A stretch of 64,000 nucleotides of DNA from the NCBI RefSeq assembly GCF_010389155.1, contig NC_057764.1, positions 37,146,275 to 37,210,274 of the forward strand. Reading direction: 5' to 3'. This stretch comes from Erigeron canadensis. Its lineage: Eukaryota > Streptophyta > Magnoliopsida > Asterales > Asteraceae. Shown here piece by piece: positions 52,150 through 64,000 of this stretch; positions within the stretch are counted from its first letter, which is position 1; each line of letters begins with the position of its first letter. The notes beneath the pieces were generated by a model that worked only from the letters and a program-made list of their open reading frames with translations, searched no databases and had not been told where the DNA came from. The position numbers and the translations under genes were made by a program.

Positions 52150-54260
52150 GTTATTGATTGATGAGTGGCAAGAAGATCCTGGTTAATCATGAAACAGTTT
52201 TCAATATTAACATAAATGGAATGAAAAGAATATATACTAGGTATAGAAATTATATACCGAACTTGCCTAGAATTATACAGAATAAGATTTTATACAACCT
52301 TACAAGTTTCCGCATGCAAATAAAGCTTAAAGATAGCACATAAAAGCAAAGGACTATGTTCTGCAAAACTTCATGACAAAGAATTGAGAATCCATAAACA
52401 AGATCGAAAATTCGTTTGCTGCCACTATTTATCTTGAGATATTATAATGGAAATTGAAACATTTATCTACTATATATCAACTAGGGAATCCAATAGTTAA
52501 AGCAACTTCAGAGTTTTGTTAAACGCACCTTTTGATACACGGATAACCTTAGACAACTAATATGAAAAAGGATACTGATAGGCAACAGGATACTTATGAC
52601 ACCTAATATAGTCTTGATCGCTCATAACATTACTGATATAGTCAACTTATATGACATTGGCAAACCTTATAACAAGGTTGCAAAAGTCTGAGATGAACGC
52701 CGAATTCTCACTTAAGCGTGAATTAAATCAGTTAATGTAACTACCATCTACCGCTCTTTTCCTCTTTAGAGATTATGGTAAAAAAGAAAAACTCAATATA
52801 GATACTATCCATTTATCACCTTGTAGACATACGAATTAGACATATACCTGGATGAAAAAAAGCACAATCCATATCACTTAACTGTATTGTGGCGGTGCAT
52901 GTACAAAATCATACACGTCAAAAGCATTGGTAAAAGATATGCGAGTTTTTTTCAACGCTGAAATCATCTTTTTAACACGGCATAGAAATGGACATTAAAA
53001 AGAAAAGAAATAAATAAGGAAGAAGAAGAAGAAGAAGAACATCTTAGGATTAAAACCAACCATAATAACCTTTATTCTTCAAATCGGACAGATTGTAGCT
53101 AGGTGTGGTTCAAGCAAAAGAAAATGCTACATATCCCACATGGTCAAACTGATCAACCACATGAAAAAATGTAAAATTAAACTCATACTAATATATACTG
53201 CTTTAAGTTCACAACAAGCAACTACCTGGAAATTTTACATGCATATTGACTGTTACAAACCAAGACCAAATATTTCCCTAAACGTCTGTTACAAAAAACA
53301 TTTCTTTTATGAAACGAATCACCGACTTTCCAGCCTCCTTTTCTTAATCGGTATGTTTGACAGTATAAAGAATAATATTCAAGAACTAATAAGCTACCCT
53401 ACAAACAACTCTCCGGTATGATAACAAACAAATTTGTTCCCCTAATAATTAAAACATGAAATTGAAGGATAATCAACCATTGCCCGTAGTTTCACGAATC
53501 TTTATATAGCAGTTAACAAAACAACAAATGTTCCTAAAAAAACACAATTATCAACAATTTGCCAAAGCACATGCATTTATAATTTCATCACATAAAGATA
53601 GATAAATATATTCCCACAAAATCCACAATCGGCCAAATTAAAAGTACATTTTTCCGATGATACTTTCGCCTCGAAAATTCTTATCATATTACACCAAAAT
53701 TTCAGAAACAAAAACACATCAACAAAAAAAAAAACATAACTTCCTACAAAAACCACTTCCCAAATTTGGAAAACAAAACATAAAAATTGTACCTTTTTAT
53801 CATCAACAAGCTCCAGAGCTTCAATTTAAGTTAACCACAATTTAAGCCCAATAAAATCGCCCTATAACAAAAAAAGATGATCATCAATTAACACATTTAT
53901 AATCAAACAAAAAACCCATACCCCAAAATCAATGATGATCAATTAATGTTCATAAAGTTTCAAACTTTATGGTTTTTATCTACTAAAAATTACTTAATTT
54001 TAACAAAATTAAATACAAAAAATTTGTAAAAATTGCAGAAATTGAAAAGGATGGGGGTAAATTGATGAACAACATACCCTAATGAGGAATGATCGGAGCC
54101 CTGAAATTGGTATAAATTTGATCTAATTTAAATTTTAATTTAGTTTAGTTTAATTTGTGTTATTCAATTAAAAAAGATAAAGATAAATTATTTTTTATAT
54201 TTTTAATTTGGGGGAAAGAAAAGGATTCTTGATGAAAATGAAAACCCTGTATTAGTTTTG
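52150..54260 (-). other. Probable 5'UTR intron and leader exon of the RING-H2 gene
   Basis: No coding exon is visible. On the minus strand, CATTAG|GGTATGTTGTTC near 54080 resembles a splice donor. TTAACCAG|GATCTTC, about 35 nt before the ATG at 52149, resembles an acceptor. A GAA trinucleotide run lies near 53022-53039. Short plus-strand ORFs (53140, 53657 and 54258) have no support. Confidence 0.35.
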
Positions 54261-54812
54261 GAATTAACCGCAACTTTTTGTTTGTTCTCGTTTTCCGGAT
54301 TTACATATTCCCATTTATATGCAATTATTATTTTTATTATTATTACAATAGATATTGATAGAGATATGTATGGAAAAGATATGTACGTATATGCTGTCCA
54401 TGTGCTTTTTTTTCTTTTTAGGTTTAAAATTGTTTTTCCTTTTTAGTTTAATGACTTGTTTATCTAGGTTCATTCAATTTAATTCAAGAATTTCCTTGGT
54501 TAAATTATAAGTTTATGGAAAGTGAATATTTATTGAACACTTGAACATTTTTCAAGTTAAAATGCATGAGATTTTCTTTATAAAAGAAATTTTGATTTTT
54601 TTCGACTCAAATATGAGGAGATCATTGGTATTGGAATTAATTAAAAGAAAATAAATAAGTTTTATTTCTGCCCTTCAACATTATTAAATGTATACTTCAA
54701 ATCTTCGGTATAACACACAACGAATGTTTTGCCCTTTAAATAACTTTTAATAACTAGATAATCTGTGATTGCTGTTGGAATTTTTTTTCAGAAAATGTTA
54801 AAGGAAGCTCTT

Positions 54813-54922
54813 AGGGCTTCACTTAACGTGCATAAAAAGGTTGTACATTTCCATATTAAATGTTAGCCTCCTGAATTTTATGATAAGTGTACAACTAATT
54901 AATGTACCTTAACGAAAGCCCT
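54813..54922 (+). mobile_element. 110-bp foldback MITE, copy b
   Basis: Starts AGGGCTTCACTTAACGTGCA and ends TTAACGAAAGCCCT. It is exactly 110 bp and matches the reverse complement of the copy at 57247-57356 along its whole length. The flank GTTAAAGGAAGC on the left is also shared with that copy, so the true mobile unit is probably a little longer. Confidence 0.7.
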
Positions 54923-56459
54923 TATGGCTTTGTTTAGCAAAACTTTTTTTTTATGATTATCACCAAAATATATATTGAATTAAAATTTTTATGTTCTCAC
55001 ATGATGGTTTGAACATTCATAGCTAAAGATCTTGGGTAGTGATAAGAAAACTAAAAGAACAATTAGAGAAATGCTTTGTTTAGATCACTCACATTTGAAT
55101 TCCTTTGATGAAATATGAAAATGACAAATTCTCTTCTATATACATTTCAATTTGAAATATTTGAACTTATTAAAACAAAATTCTAAAGCTTAACTCACAT
55201 TATAAAAATTCAAAAAAACATAAAAATTAATATTTTTATTAAAAGGTAAAAAAAAATTGTAGTTTTTATAACTAACTCAACTTTCATGCATATACATGAC
55301 ATTTTTGCTTATAAGATATATAAATAAAAAAATTCTGACAAAAAAATATGAAGAAAAAAGAAATAGTTATCTCTAATCATAATTAAAACAAGTAATATTA
55401 ATGTACATCCATGTCTTTTTAGTTTGTTTAAAAGATCAAAAGTTTGTAGTTAAAAATCACGTCACTAATTTAATGTTTATTATTATCTTCATGTTGTTAA
55501 AGAGCCTAAAAGTAAAAAAACAAACTTAAATAAAAGTGCATTAAGTTTGGTGGGTGAAGTAATAACGTTTACGGATATGTTTAGAAATAATGGTCGTACT
55601 TGCAGTTTGTAGCTGAAATTTTTATTAGACGTTAAGTTTTAACTTTTAAGCAAAATTGTTAAGTATGATTTTATTTTTAGAAGTGTTTAGTATGATAGAT
55701 TTTGTTGCAATTTAACAATGAAAATGAAAAATGTGGATATTAAAATCTTCAACCAAAAAACATGAAAAGGGTACTTGTGTGATCATGAAAAGGGTATTTG
55801 TGTAATTTCAAAAATGAAAAGATTCATCCAAACTAAAAGCTTCTTGGACGTTACTTCAAGTTAGTGTTTCATTTTTAAGTTTTTTTTTTTCCAAACAAAA
55901 GTTGAAACTAGTTGTATTCATACAAAACTTTTAATATAATAAAAACTTGTTAGTTAAAATTTAGAGTTAAAGCTCCAAAAACTTTTGAAAATTCTTACCA
56001 AATATGCCCGCACGTATTTGTCAAAATTTACGATCTTGTCATCGGTTTGTCAAAAAATACTAAATTTTACATGTATTGATTATTAGGTAATAGTTTCCAA
56101 CATTTACAATAACAAATATCGTCTCTATCTACCATTCAAATAAAAACATGAGAGTGAAAATTATCATATCATGTTTCGGATATCATGATGACTATAATCA
56201 CCCTTCAAATCATCAAAAACACATTGATTTGTAAATGTTGATATATATGTTGAGAAAAGTGAATATATCGATGTTACAAACTTAAGTTTAGATATAGAAA
56301 CTTTCACATATCATTTTTTAATATTTATCATATAATTAATAAATGATTGGCCACATATTTTTACGACTTAAAATACCAGGATGTAAGGGGTTTTAACCCA
56401 AACTTATATATATCTAAAAATCACATATTCTCATTTCTCATATAATAATATAGGGCAAG

Positions 56460-56630
56460 GATTCACTCAGGTGCCTCAACTTGACCAAGAAAAATCAACC
56501 ATTGAATTAAAATCAATGATCAAGATTAAAAGATTAGCTTTAAATCTTGACCTTTAATTTTTATTCAAGGGTTGAGATTCCTTTAACTTGACCCCTCAAG
56601 TTTTCAACTCAAGGGGACCTCCACTCAATA
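56460..56630. repeat. Foldback MITE with CAACTTGACC/CAAGGG ends
   Basis: The left side has CCTCAACTTGACC and TCAACCATTGAATTAAAATC. The right side has imperfect complements including ATTTTTATTCAAGGGTTGAG and CAAGTTTTCAACTCAAGGGG. Interior words resemble the foldback at 5150-5300. Confidence 0.45.
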
Positions 56631-56639
56631 ATATACAAT

Positions 56640-56885
56640 ACTAGACGAATATCCGTAAAATGGGCGGTGTAGGTGGCGGCGTGTCGGTGGTGACAGTGAC
56701 GACTTGTAGTAGCAACGACGACGAGTAAAATATATAATTGATGTAAAATAACTTATGTGATTTAAGGAGTTAATGAAGGTAATTTAGTAGATAAAAGATG
56801 TATACTATAAATGTTTTAAGAGATCATGAAATTTTAAAAATAGAATACCTAGTTTTTTTTTATAAATAGTTATAGATATAGATAA
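56640..56885 (-). mobile_element. Helitron-like non-autonomous element
   Basis: On the minus strand it opens TCTATATCTATAACTATTTA and closes with a GCC/ACC-rich tail followed by ACGGATATTCGTCTAG and then T. The TC start and CTAG|T end fit Helitron termini, and this is one of the better-preserved copies of the family in the window. Confidence 0.5.
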
Positions 56886-57246
56886 TGATGAACATAACAA
56901 TATGAAGACGTTAACAAAGTATTCAAACTTTACACATGTTATATTGTATGTCAATGTGAAAGAATTGTTCGGGTCTTTTTCTTTTTTGTAAATTCTATTC
57001 AAATATTGACTTATTCTGAAAATCACAGATAATTAGAAAATGCGCATATTAAACTATTGCATACTCATATGTTGGGAGCTCATCAAATGGATAAATAGAA
57101 ACTTTGTTTGGGTGAGCTTTGTTCAACAAATCATGTCCTACAAGTTGTTGGTGTTTGCAGCATGGCATGAGTACTAACAATAGGCATTGGTTAAAGACGG
57201 TTAGATTATTTTGTTTTATATTTGATATAATAAATGAGTTTTGCTA

Positions 57247-57356
57247 AGGGCTTTCGTTAAAGTGCATTTATTAGTTATACATTTATCATAAAAATCAGAG
57301 GACCGACATTTAATATGAAAATCTACAACCTTTTTATACACGTTAATTGAAGCCCT
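57247..57356 (-). mobile_element. 110-bp foldback MITE, copy c
   Basis: Starts AGGGCTTTCGTTAAAGTGCA and ends AATTGAAGCCCT. It is in the opposite orientation to copy b, 2.3 kb away. Shared flanks are TTTTGCTA on one side and GCTTCCTTTAACATTTTCC on the other. Confidence 0.7.
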
Positions 57357-57546
57357 AAGTGCTTCCTTTAACATTTTCCATAATAAAATTACATTATAAA
57401 TGTATATATGTATTAGAAAAACGCGTTAATATTCACACATTTATCTTCTACGGGATTGGAACATCCGAACATGTAACTTTTTGGTTTATGAGTTAATACA
57501 CATACCTTTACACTATATTATTATCATCTTTATATATAGAGAGGAT

Positions 57547-57898
57547 AAGGGTGAGACATTTTGAGACCACCTCTTATTTTAGAACCAACTAGGATCATTG
57601 ATTTTTGTACACCATTATTATCAAGTACGATATACAAGACTTTTTTGTAAAAACATTAAGACTTTCCGGCGACGAGCCCACCAGAAAAACATGTGTAAGT
57701 TAAGTTACGCATGTGTAAGTTACTTACACATGTGTTAACTTACATATGATTTTTCTGTGGACCCGTCGCTGGAAAGTCTTAGTGTTTTTACAAAAAAGTC
57801 TTGTATATCGTAGTAGATCATGATGGTGGTGTATAACTTACGAAAATCAATGGTCCTTTTTTGGACTTTTTTTAGTTGGTCTCAAATTATCTTTCCCC
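57547..57898. mobile_element. Mutator-type foldback MITE with 10-bp flanking repeat
   Basis: The flanks are a perfect direct repeat, TAGAGAGGAT, at 57537-57546 and 57899-57908. Inside, long inverted arms include TTTGAGACCAACT against the complement of its partner, GACTTTCCGGCGACG against CGTCGCTGGAAAGTC, and a centre of TTACACATGTG palindromes. A 9-10-bp target duplication and long terminal inverted repeats fit a non-autonomous Mutator-like element. Confidence 0.75.
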
Positions 57899-59605
57899 TA
57901 GAGAGGATATTCTAAATATCTTTTTTCAATTTAAGAAGATAATCTCTATATTCTTTTGCATGTATATGATTTTAATTTTAATTTTACCTTTTATTCTATT
58001 CAGTTTGTTATTTGTATAGACGGTATTCCATTCCAAGTTTTAAGTTTAGATTTGTAACTATTATGAGTTTATTTACTTTCAAACTTTACTTTTTTTTAAG
58101 TTATATGTACGACAATACATATAATAAAGTATTTAGTAATCATGTTATAATATTTTATAATAAAATTATTACAATTGAGTATTAAAATTAACATATAATA
58201 TCTATTTATTATGATATTATCACTTATTATAATGTTACCATTCAACGGACAAGTTTAATTTAATTACTGTATTTATAAATGTTTATAGGTCAACACACAT
58301 ATCGTTAGGCTATATTGTTATATTTAGTTAAAAAAATCCATACTATATAAAAAAAAAAGAAGTAATTAACTAAACACTGTAAATCAAATTGATGAGAAAT
58401 ATGTGCCATGAGCCATTGATCATTTAGCAAATATTGTTCAATCTTATATGCAATAGCCAGAGCATGGATATATATGGCTTTTCGACTTTTGGCCTCCAAA
58501 CATCAACTTTATTGCCATAATTAATGACCAAAAAATGATGTTTCTAAAGTATGGATGGAGTGTACATACAACCAAATTCTACTTTTTGTGTTTATATATG
58601 TACAAAAACAACAACTTAAGAAAAAGAAGATAAGACGTATGTTAAAAAATAATACGAGTAATAATAATAATAATAAGACATCGCATCACAAGGGTCTAAA
58701 GTTGGTTTTCAACTTTTTAATTATTCATTTTAAAGAAATCAACATGACACACATAATTATAAGAGAAAATCAAAAGCTTTATTCTTAGATTTTATAATTT
58801 ATAATACTCAACTTGTTTTTCTTTATATGAAAACAACAAAAAATTTGCAAGCTTTGGGTTGTGCTAAAAAAAAAATGAAAGCAACATACGGGATGTTTTT
58901 GAGTGGTAGGAATGTAGGATAACTTGCAAGTTAGAGTCTCAATGTAGTATATTTTTTATATTTACTAGCACAAATACATCTTTATAAGTTATATTGATAA
59001 GAAAATCTTTCAAAAGTTTAAAATTAGTTACATTGACCGATATCCAATATTTATTTGATCAGTTGTACCAATAAAAAATACATTTTTTTTCAGAAAAAAT
59101 TATACTACAAAATTTTACGGACCCGTAGCCCCGACTAACCCTTATTTATATGTGTGGTTCCGCCCGTGCAACCATTGGTTGCACGTTCAAAATTTCAAGG
59201 GACTATTTGTTTGCCATGAAAACTATGGCTAATCTGTACTATATATATTAATTAAAAGAAATATAAAATGCTAATGTATGTTTGAAGAACAGCTAAATTT
59301 TGTTTTATACGAGTAAATGTTTGAGGCTTGCAAAGTTTGTTCTCATTGTGTTGTTTGTTTCTTTCTTGTAGCTTACTAGCTAACTCGTGAAACTAATTCC
59401 CGTTTAACTAAATGGCAACAAATTCTTTAGGAGTTTTAATGCAAAGTTTTGCGATTTAAAAGAAAAATGTTGTTGTTTCCTTCTCTATTTTATTATCTTT
59501 GACGGTATGAGATAGAAAACTTTAGTTTTGACACAGATAAGCTATATCGATCATTGGTCATCCATGGTTCCGAAAAAATGGAAATATCTATATATAACTT
59601 TTTGT

Positions 59606-59976
59606 CAGTGTCGGCTTAAGGTTTTTAGGGGCCTTAAGCGAGACCAATCTTGGGGCCTATTTCATTAACTTACAAATTAAAATATATATATATATAAAGA
59701 AAGCAAATAAAAGATAGTTTATCTTATATACCTAGCTTTTTATTTTGAAAATAAAAGGTGTTGCACTGTATTCAGGAGAAGGTTTCTTGTAATCAAGATT
59801 TAATGTACATCTTTTCGTAGGAGAAATTTTGCGTTTGCTATCCAATTTTGAGCAGGTTGGTATAATCTAAAAGTCTAAAACTAAAACACTAAACCTAAAA
59901 TATCAAAGATGGGGGCCTTTTAATTTGAGGGCCTTAGGCTCATGCCTAATATATATCTATTGTTAAACCGGCATTG
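59606..59976. mobile_element. hAT-type non-autonomous element (371 bp)
   Basis: Terminal inverted repeats are CAGTGTCGGCTTAA on the left and the complement of CAATGCCGGTTTAA on the right. It is flanked by 8-bp near-identical direct repeats, CTTTTTGT (59598-59605) and CTCTTTGT (59977-59984). CARTG-type ends with an 8-bp duplication are diagnostic of hAT. The interior repeats GGGGCCTTAAGC and GAGGGCCTTAGGC. It has no ORF. Confidence 0.8.
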
Positions 59977-62639
59977 CTCTTTGTAACGGCAGTCTAGTGT
60001 TGAAAGACATGCGAAATGAAAATGAAGGTTATAAGTTTAAATCTTGACCGGCCACTTAACCATTGTGTTACACACTATATCTCTCGCATATTAGCTATAT
60101 GATCGGGTGATTGGGTGCCACCAAAGAGTTTGTTATCCTTTTTATGTATAAAGTATATACATCTTTTGAATATAGTTATTTTTAGTTGAAACTAATTTAT
60201 TTTTATATAACATAACAGTAAAAATAATAGGGAAAATAATCCGTACTGCAGACTTTATCTAAGCTTAGGTACTGACACTTTATAAAAAGTTACAAATTAA
60301 ACTTTTGAATTTGATAACATAATCTCATCCTGAATTTTACATAATCTCCCTGCTTTACCTAAGATAGATACTGCATACTTTACCTAACTTTTCCCTAAAA
60401 AAATATTGGACTAAATTCTTTTATAGGATATCTAACTAAATTATGAAACTCATTTCATACACATACTAGCAATCTTAATTATATAAAGGGAAATGACGAT
60501 TAATTTTCCTAACAAAATAGCTTAAAAATTTTCCTAACTACTGGATGGAGACATGTGGAAAAATCATGGGACAAGATTTGGAAAGATAATTAGTGGATAC
60601 CACATATCATCCTCTTAGAGTGTTAAAAGGATTTTTAGATTATTTTAATAAGAGGATTAGTCATTTTTCTTATATAAATAGAAGAAAAGGGGTAGCAAAA
60701 TAAGTCATGACATCATCATGGATTATAATGTGCGGTTAATCTCGTGGTATTACACAGATACGTACTAGTCGACCTATTAATTATAAACACATGATAAATA
60801 ATAAAGTTATGAATATGAATACGTCATTTTCGGACCCGTTGTGATTGTATATATATTTGTGTAGTTAAACTATTTATTTTTGATTACGCACTTCATATTG
60901 TATTTATTATATTTGCGGATAAATTAAAACAAGATTTGTAATGTACATTACGTAACTTCTAATTCAAAATGTCAACATTAAAGTACCAAAGACGATGCAT
61001 CGAATAAATTTAAAAGAAGGTGCACGACCCTTGCAATTTTGCATATACATATACTTTTTCACTATGTATGTTTCTTGTTGCATGTCAATATTATATTAAA
61101 ATTAAAATCAACAACAGGAAAAAAAAATACGACGCATTTTTTTAGTGTTTGCACTAGATTTTATACTCGTGTCCAACACTGGACACAGAGTTTACGATAT
61201 TATCAATATTAGATGTTCATACATTTAAGTCATAAAAGCTTATAATGTTGAAGCAATACGGTTCTAAGTGTTATATTTTGCAAGTTGTAGTACAATAATC
61301 ATATGTTTGTCACTGTCATTATTAGCCTCGACATATTGATGAAATTGTTTGCCGTAGTCATTCCATAAGCCACATGCTATATATAATAATTTTTCCATTA
61401 TATGATATTTTGAAACCAGTTGTACTCATAATGTGATATTATTATGAAAAATAATTAAGAATAAAAGATATACACATATTTGTGATCATGTGCTTGACAT
61501 TCAAGTATATGTATTTAATCATGTTGCGCGTCCATGACACGCATAGGTTTATTTTCAATCATTTATTCTATGATAATATGATAACCATTAGGATTGTTTT
61601 TATATTACTTGATAACAATTAGAACTCTTGTTTTGAGCGACAACTGTAACTTTAACTATTAATATGCAAAACTAATATGTAGAAAAGGAGAAAATTATGC
61701 ACCTTTTTGATTGAGTGATAGAATGAATCTTGAATGGAGTTTATATTGATTTGGATTTAGGATTCAAGTAACCCGCTGTTATAAATCGTGTTTATAAAAT
61801 GTATCTAAATGTCACATTGTATTTATATCAAATATTAAACTAAATATTAATATTTATAATTATAAAAATCTAATCTAATATTTGTTAATAAGCCATTAGG
61901 TTTTGAAATAATTTTTTATAGAAAATATTTCATATGTTGAAAATTTTTTATTTAATTAAATGATTGTAAATTTTAAATTTTTTTTTCAAGTTAATGGCTA
62001 AAAATAAATATAAATTAAGTATTCAGGGCTAAAAATGTAAATTATTGATGAAAAACAAAAAAATGTAAATTAAAGAGACTTTTTCTACAAATCAATATAA
62101 ATACTAATATAATAATATATTTGGATAATGATTATTAGGATTTTTTTATTTGTAGTTTATCTAAATGATGACATCATCAAAAGTCAATTTGATGAAATCG
62201 AGCAATGTGATTGGTTAATAAGTCATTAGTTCAACTGTCTTGTATATATTAAGATAAGATTAAGATGACTTTTCGCAACTTAAAATAAGAATGTATATGT
62301 AAAATTATGTTATTTTTAAACAAAAATTATTTATACCAGACTTTAGTTCCATAAATGTGTTTAATCTAGATTATGTTCCAAACTTCCAATGTCTTAATTA
62401 GATCACGCTAAAAAATCCCTCACGCAATCATGTCTTTGTGGAGTGCAAAAGAATATTAAATTCATAAAATTTACCCGGTAGTTCTCATGAAATATAAAAT
62501 CAAAAAGAAAAAATTAATAAAATAAAATAAAGACGGGTTTGTAGAAAGGTGAAATTACTAAAAGGGGTCTGAAACCTAGATACATACAGAACTGTATAAC
62601 ATAGCAGAGCAGCCAGACGGGGGTGTTAAACAAATTCCG

Positions 62640-63444
62640 ATGAAAAAGCCAACGCAGCTCAATCCCAACTGGGCTCAGCTCTGTCAAGTAAGTCTCACTT
62701 CACACACACACACGCCCCTTTTGACTATTATCAAAAAAAAATTATTTTCTTTATATATTATTTATTGTTGATTGCAGAAATTTGGCTATGGGTCCAAGAA
62801 ACCATTATCAGACACCCAAGATTCTATTTTAGGTTTGTCAATTTGCTTAACCCTTATTGTTTTTCTATTTATTTATTTTTTTTAATATTTTTTTTTTTGA
62901 ATGTTTAGAAGTTATATAAGTGTTGAAGTTAAGACACCCATTTACCAAAAGTGTTAAAGTTTGAAACTTTATTTGCAAAAGGGAAGATACTTTGAATTAA
63001 TCGTTAATTGTGCATAAATGTTTTAAGTTAGAAAGATACCAATTCACCTCCATTGTTAAGAGCATTTGGTATGGTGTTTGGCTTTATATCCCGCATAGCT
63101 CGACAACCATTACCTGGTTGATCGGCGTCTCATACGTTTTTTTTTTCCCTTCTCACACATAGTTTAAACATAATTTAACATGTCCTTGGAAGTCCTGCAT
63201 GATAACTGGGTAAAAGTGTTTAAGTAGGGAAAATGATGTGAGATGTGGCGTTATGGGTCTTGGTGACCATACCTGATGCTCTAAAGTTTATTTGTTGAAA
63301 TTAGGTTTGTTCATAATTTTTTTTGTTTATTTTAGGGTAAGAATGTGTGTATGTTTTTGTAGGAAAGAGGAAAGAGAGGACTGATAATGAGGAGGTTAAT
63401 GAAAGTGAGGTGAATGTTCTTGCTCCGACTTCATCCGATTCAAG
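62640..63444 (+). CDS. 5' part of a gene resembling plant RNA exonuclease 4 (REX4-like)
   Basis: Three exons with good splice sites: 62640-62687 (MKKPTQLNPNWAQLCQ), 62778-62832 (KFGYGSKKPLSDTQDSILG) and 63363-63444 (KRKERTDNEE...LAPTSSDSR, donor AAG|GTATAA). All join in one frame, giving about 61 residues. The reading frame continues to a later exon that is not found within the remaining 550 bp, so the gene runs off the right edge. The hydrophilic opening with NPNWAQL and the SILGKRKER motif is what I associate with the N-terminus of plant REX4-type proteins, whose DEDD 3'-5' exonuclease domain would follow. That domain is not in the window, so the family call is tentative. The gene model itself is better supported. 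Confidence 0.5.
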
Positions 63445-64000
63445 GTATAAAATCTATTTAAGCCTTTTTAGAGGTCACACACATATACATAATATCATAG
63501 ATACAAGGGGTCTCTCAAGCTCTTTTGAGGCTTAAAACGGTATCTTAATTGGGGCCTTAACAGTAAAAATTATTGCAATTTCATAATGTTCTATATCTAA
63601 GTTTTATTCTAAACTTCTATTCATTGCCTAATCTCTAAAAAATTTTAAAACCAGTTTAGGATAGTGCCTTAACTTCAGCAGCTTTACTCTTATGACACCC
63701 CGATACATAGCAACAGGAATGATGGGAGTTTTACACATATATCAATAATCAGTTTTGTTGTAGCTACTCCTCAAATCTGATTTTGGTGGCCATAAATAAT
63801 TAGAAAAATCAGAACGATAATATCTTTTTAGTGCGTCAAATTCTCTAGTAAGAAATCACAGTAATCAATTTAGATACATATCCAAATGTCCCCTTAGACA
63901 ATATAACATTTTAACATTCTTGTTTTTCATATGGTGTGAACATTGTGTCAAGAGAATGATACTGTTATTCTCGTTTAAATAGGAGAAATTGGAGGGGGGC

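Larger units (their letters stand above)
54261..62639. other. Gene-poor, transposon-rich stretch
   Basis: About 8.4 kb with no recognised protein gene and strongly AT-rich sequence. It contains two 110-bp MITEs, a foldback at 56460-56630, a Helitron-like element at 56640-56890, a Mutator-type foldback at 57547-57898 and a hAT-type element at 59606-59976. From about 60000 to 62600 I see nothing beyond AT-rich DNA and a possible tRNA-like relic near 59990-60080. Confidence 0.5.

Overview
This is AT-rich nuclear DNA of a flowering plant, most likely a eudicot. The genes have several exons and short GT-AG introns, and belong to plant families: clade-2 glutamate receptor-like channels, an EF-hand cation/calcium exchanger, a RABA1 GTPase and a RING-H2 ligase. 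Around them lie miniature DNA transposons, Helitron-like relics and solo LTRs. An asterid such as a composite is possible, but the sequence alone does not prove it.

Layout. 1-15.3 kb: a minus-strand cluster of NCL-type Na+/Ca2+-exchanger-like genes. It holds an isolated exon 1 of one subtype (2267-2633) and two complete nine-exon tandem copies of another subtype, NCL-A (6018-11260) and NCL-B (12249-15302). The last intron of NCL-A has grown to about 2.5 kb and contains an intronless 259-codon gene on the opposite strand (7701-8480). 16.1-19.0 kb: a solo LTR with a 5-bp target-site duplication. 19.7-20.4 kb: a decayed AP-2 alpha-adaptin fragment. 20.7-22.1 kb: a DUSP12-like dual-specificity phosphatase gene (minus strand) with a one-base frameshift. 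22.1-41.0 kb: three plus-strand GLR genes. Copies 1 and 2 lie in a tandem duplication whose junction at about 28771 shows 5-bp microhomology, and each has a different one-base frameshift. Copy 3 is older, diverged and open throughout. A second solo LTR of the same family (29175-31690) sits inside the second unit. 42.5-44.7 kb: RABA1 GTPase. 48.8-52.1 kb: RING-H2 E3 ligase on the minus strand, with a probable 5'UTR exon near 54.1 kb. 54.3-62.6 kb: gene-poor DNA rich in short transposons. 62.6 kb to the end: the first three exons of a gene resembling plant RNA exonuclease 4.

The genes do not form a single pathway. Two tandem families (NCL exchangers and GLR channels) both concern cation/Ca2+ transport, but their proximity may be chance. 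The most informative structure is the GLR duplication. The two units act as filled and empty sites for one another, so a Harbinger-type MITE, a GGGTTGG-rich element and a solo LTR can each be placed relative to the duplication. No CRISPR array, rRNA gene or convincing tRNA gene was seen.
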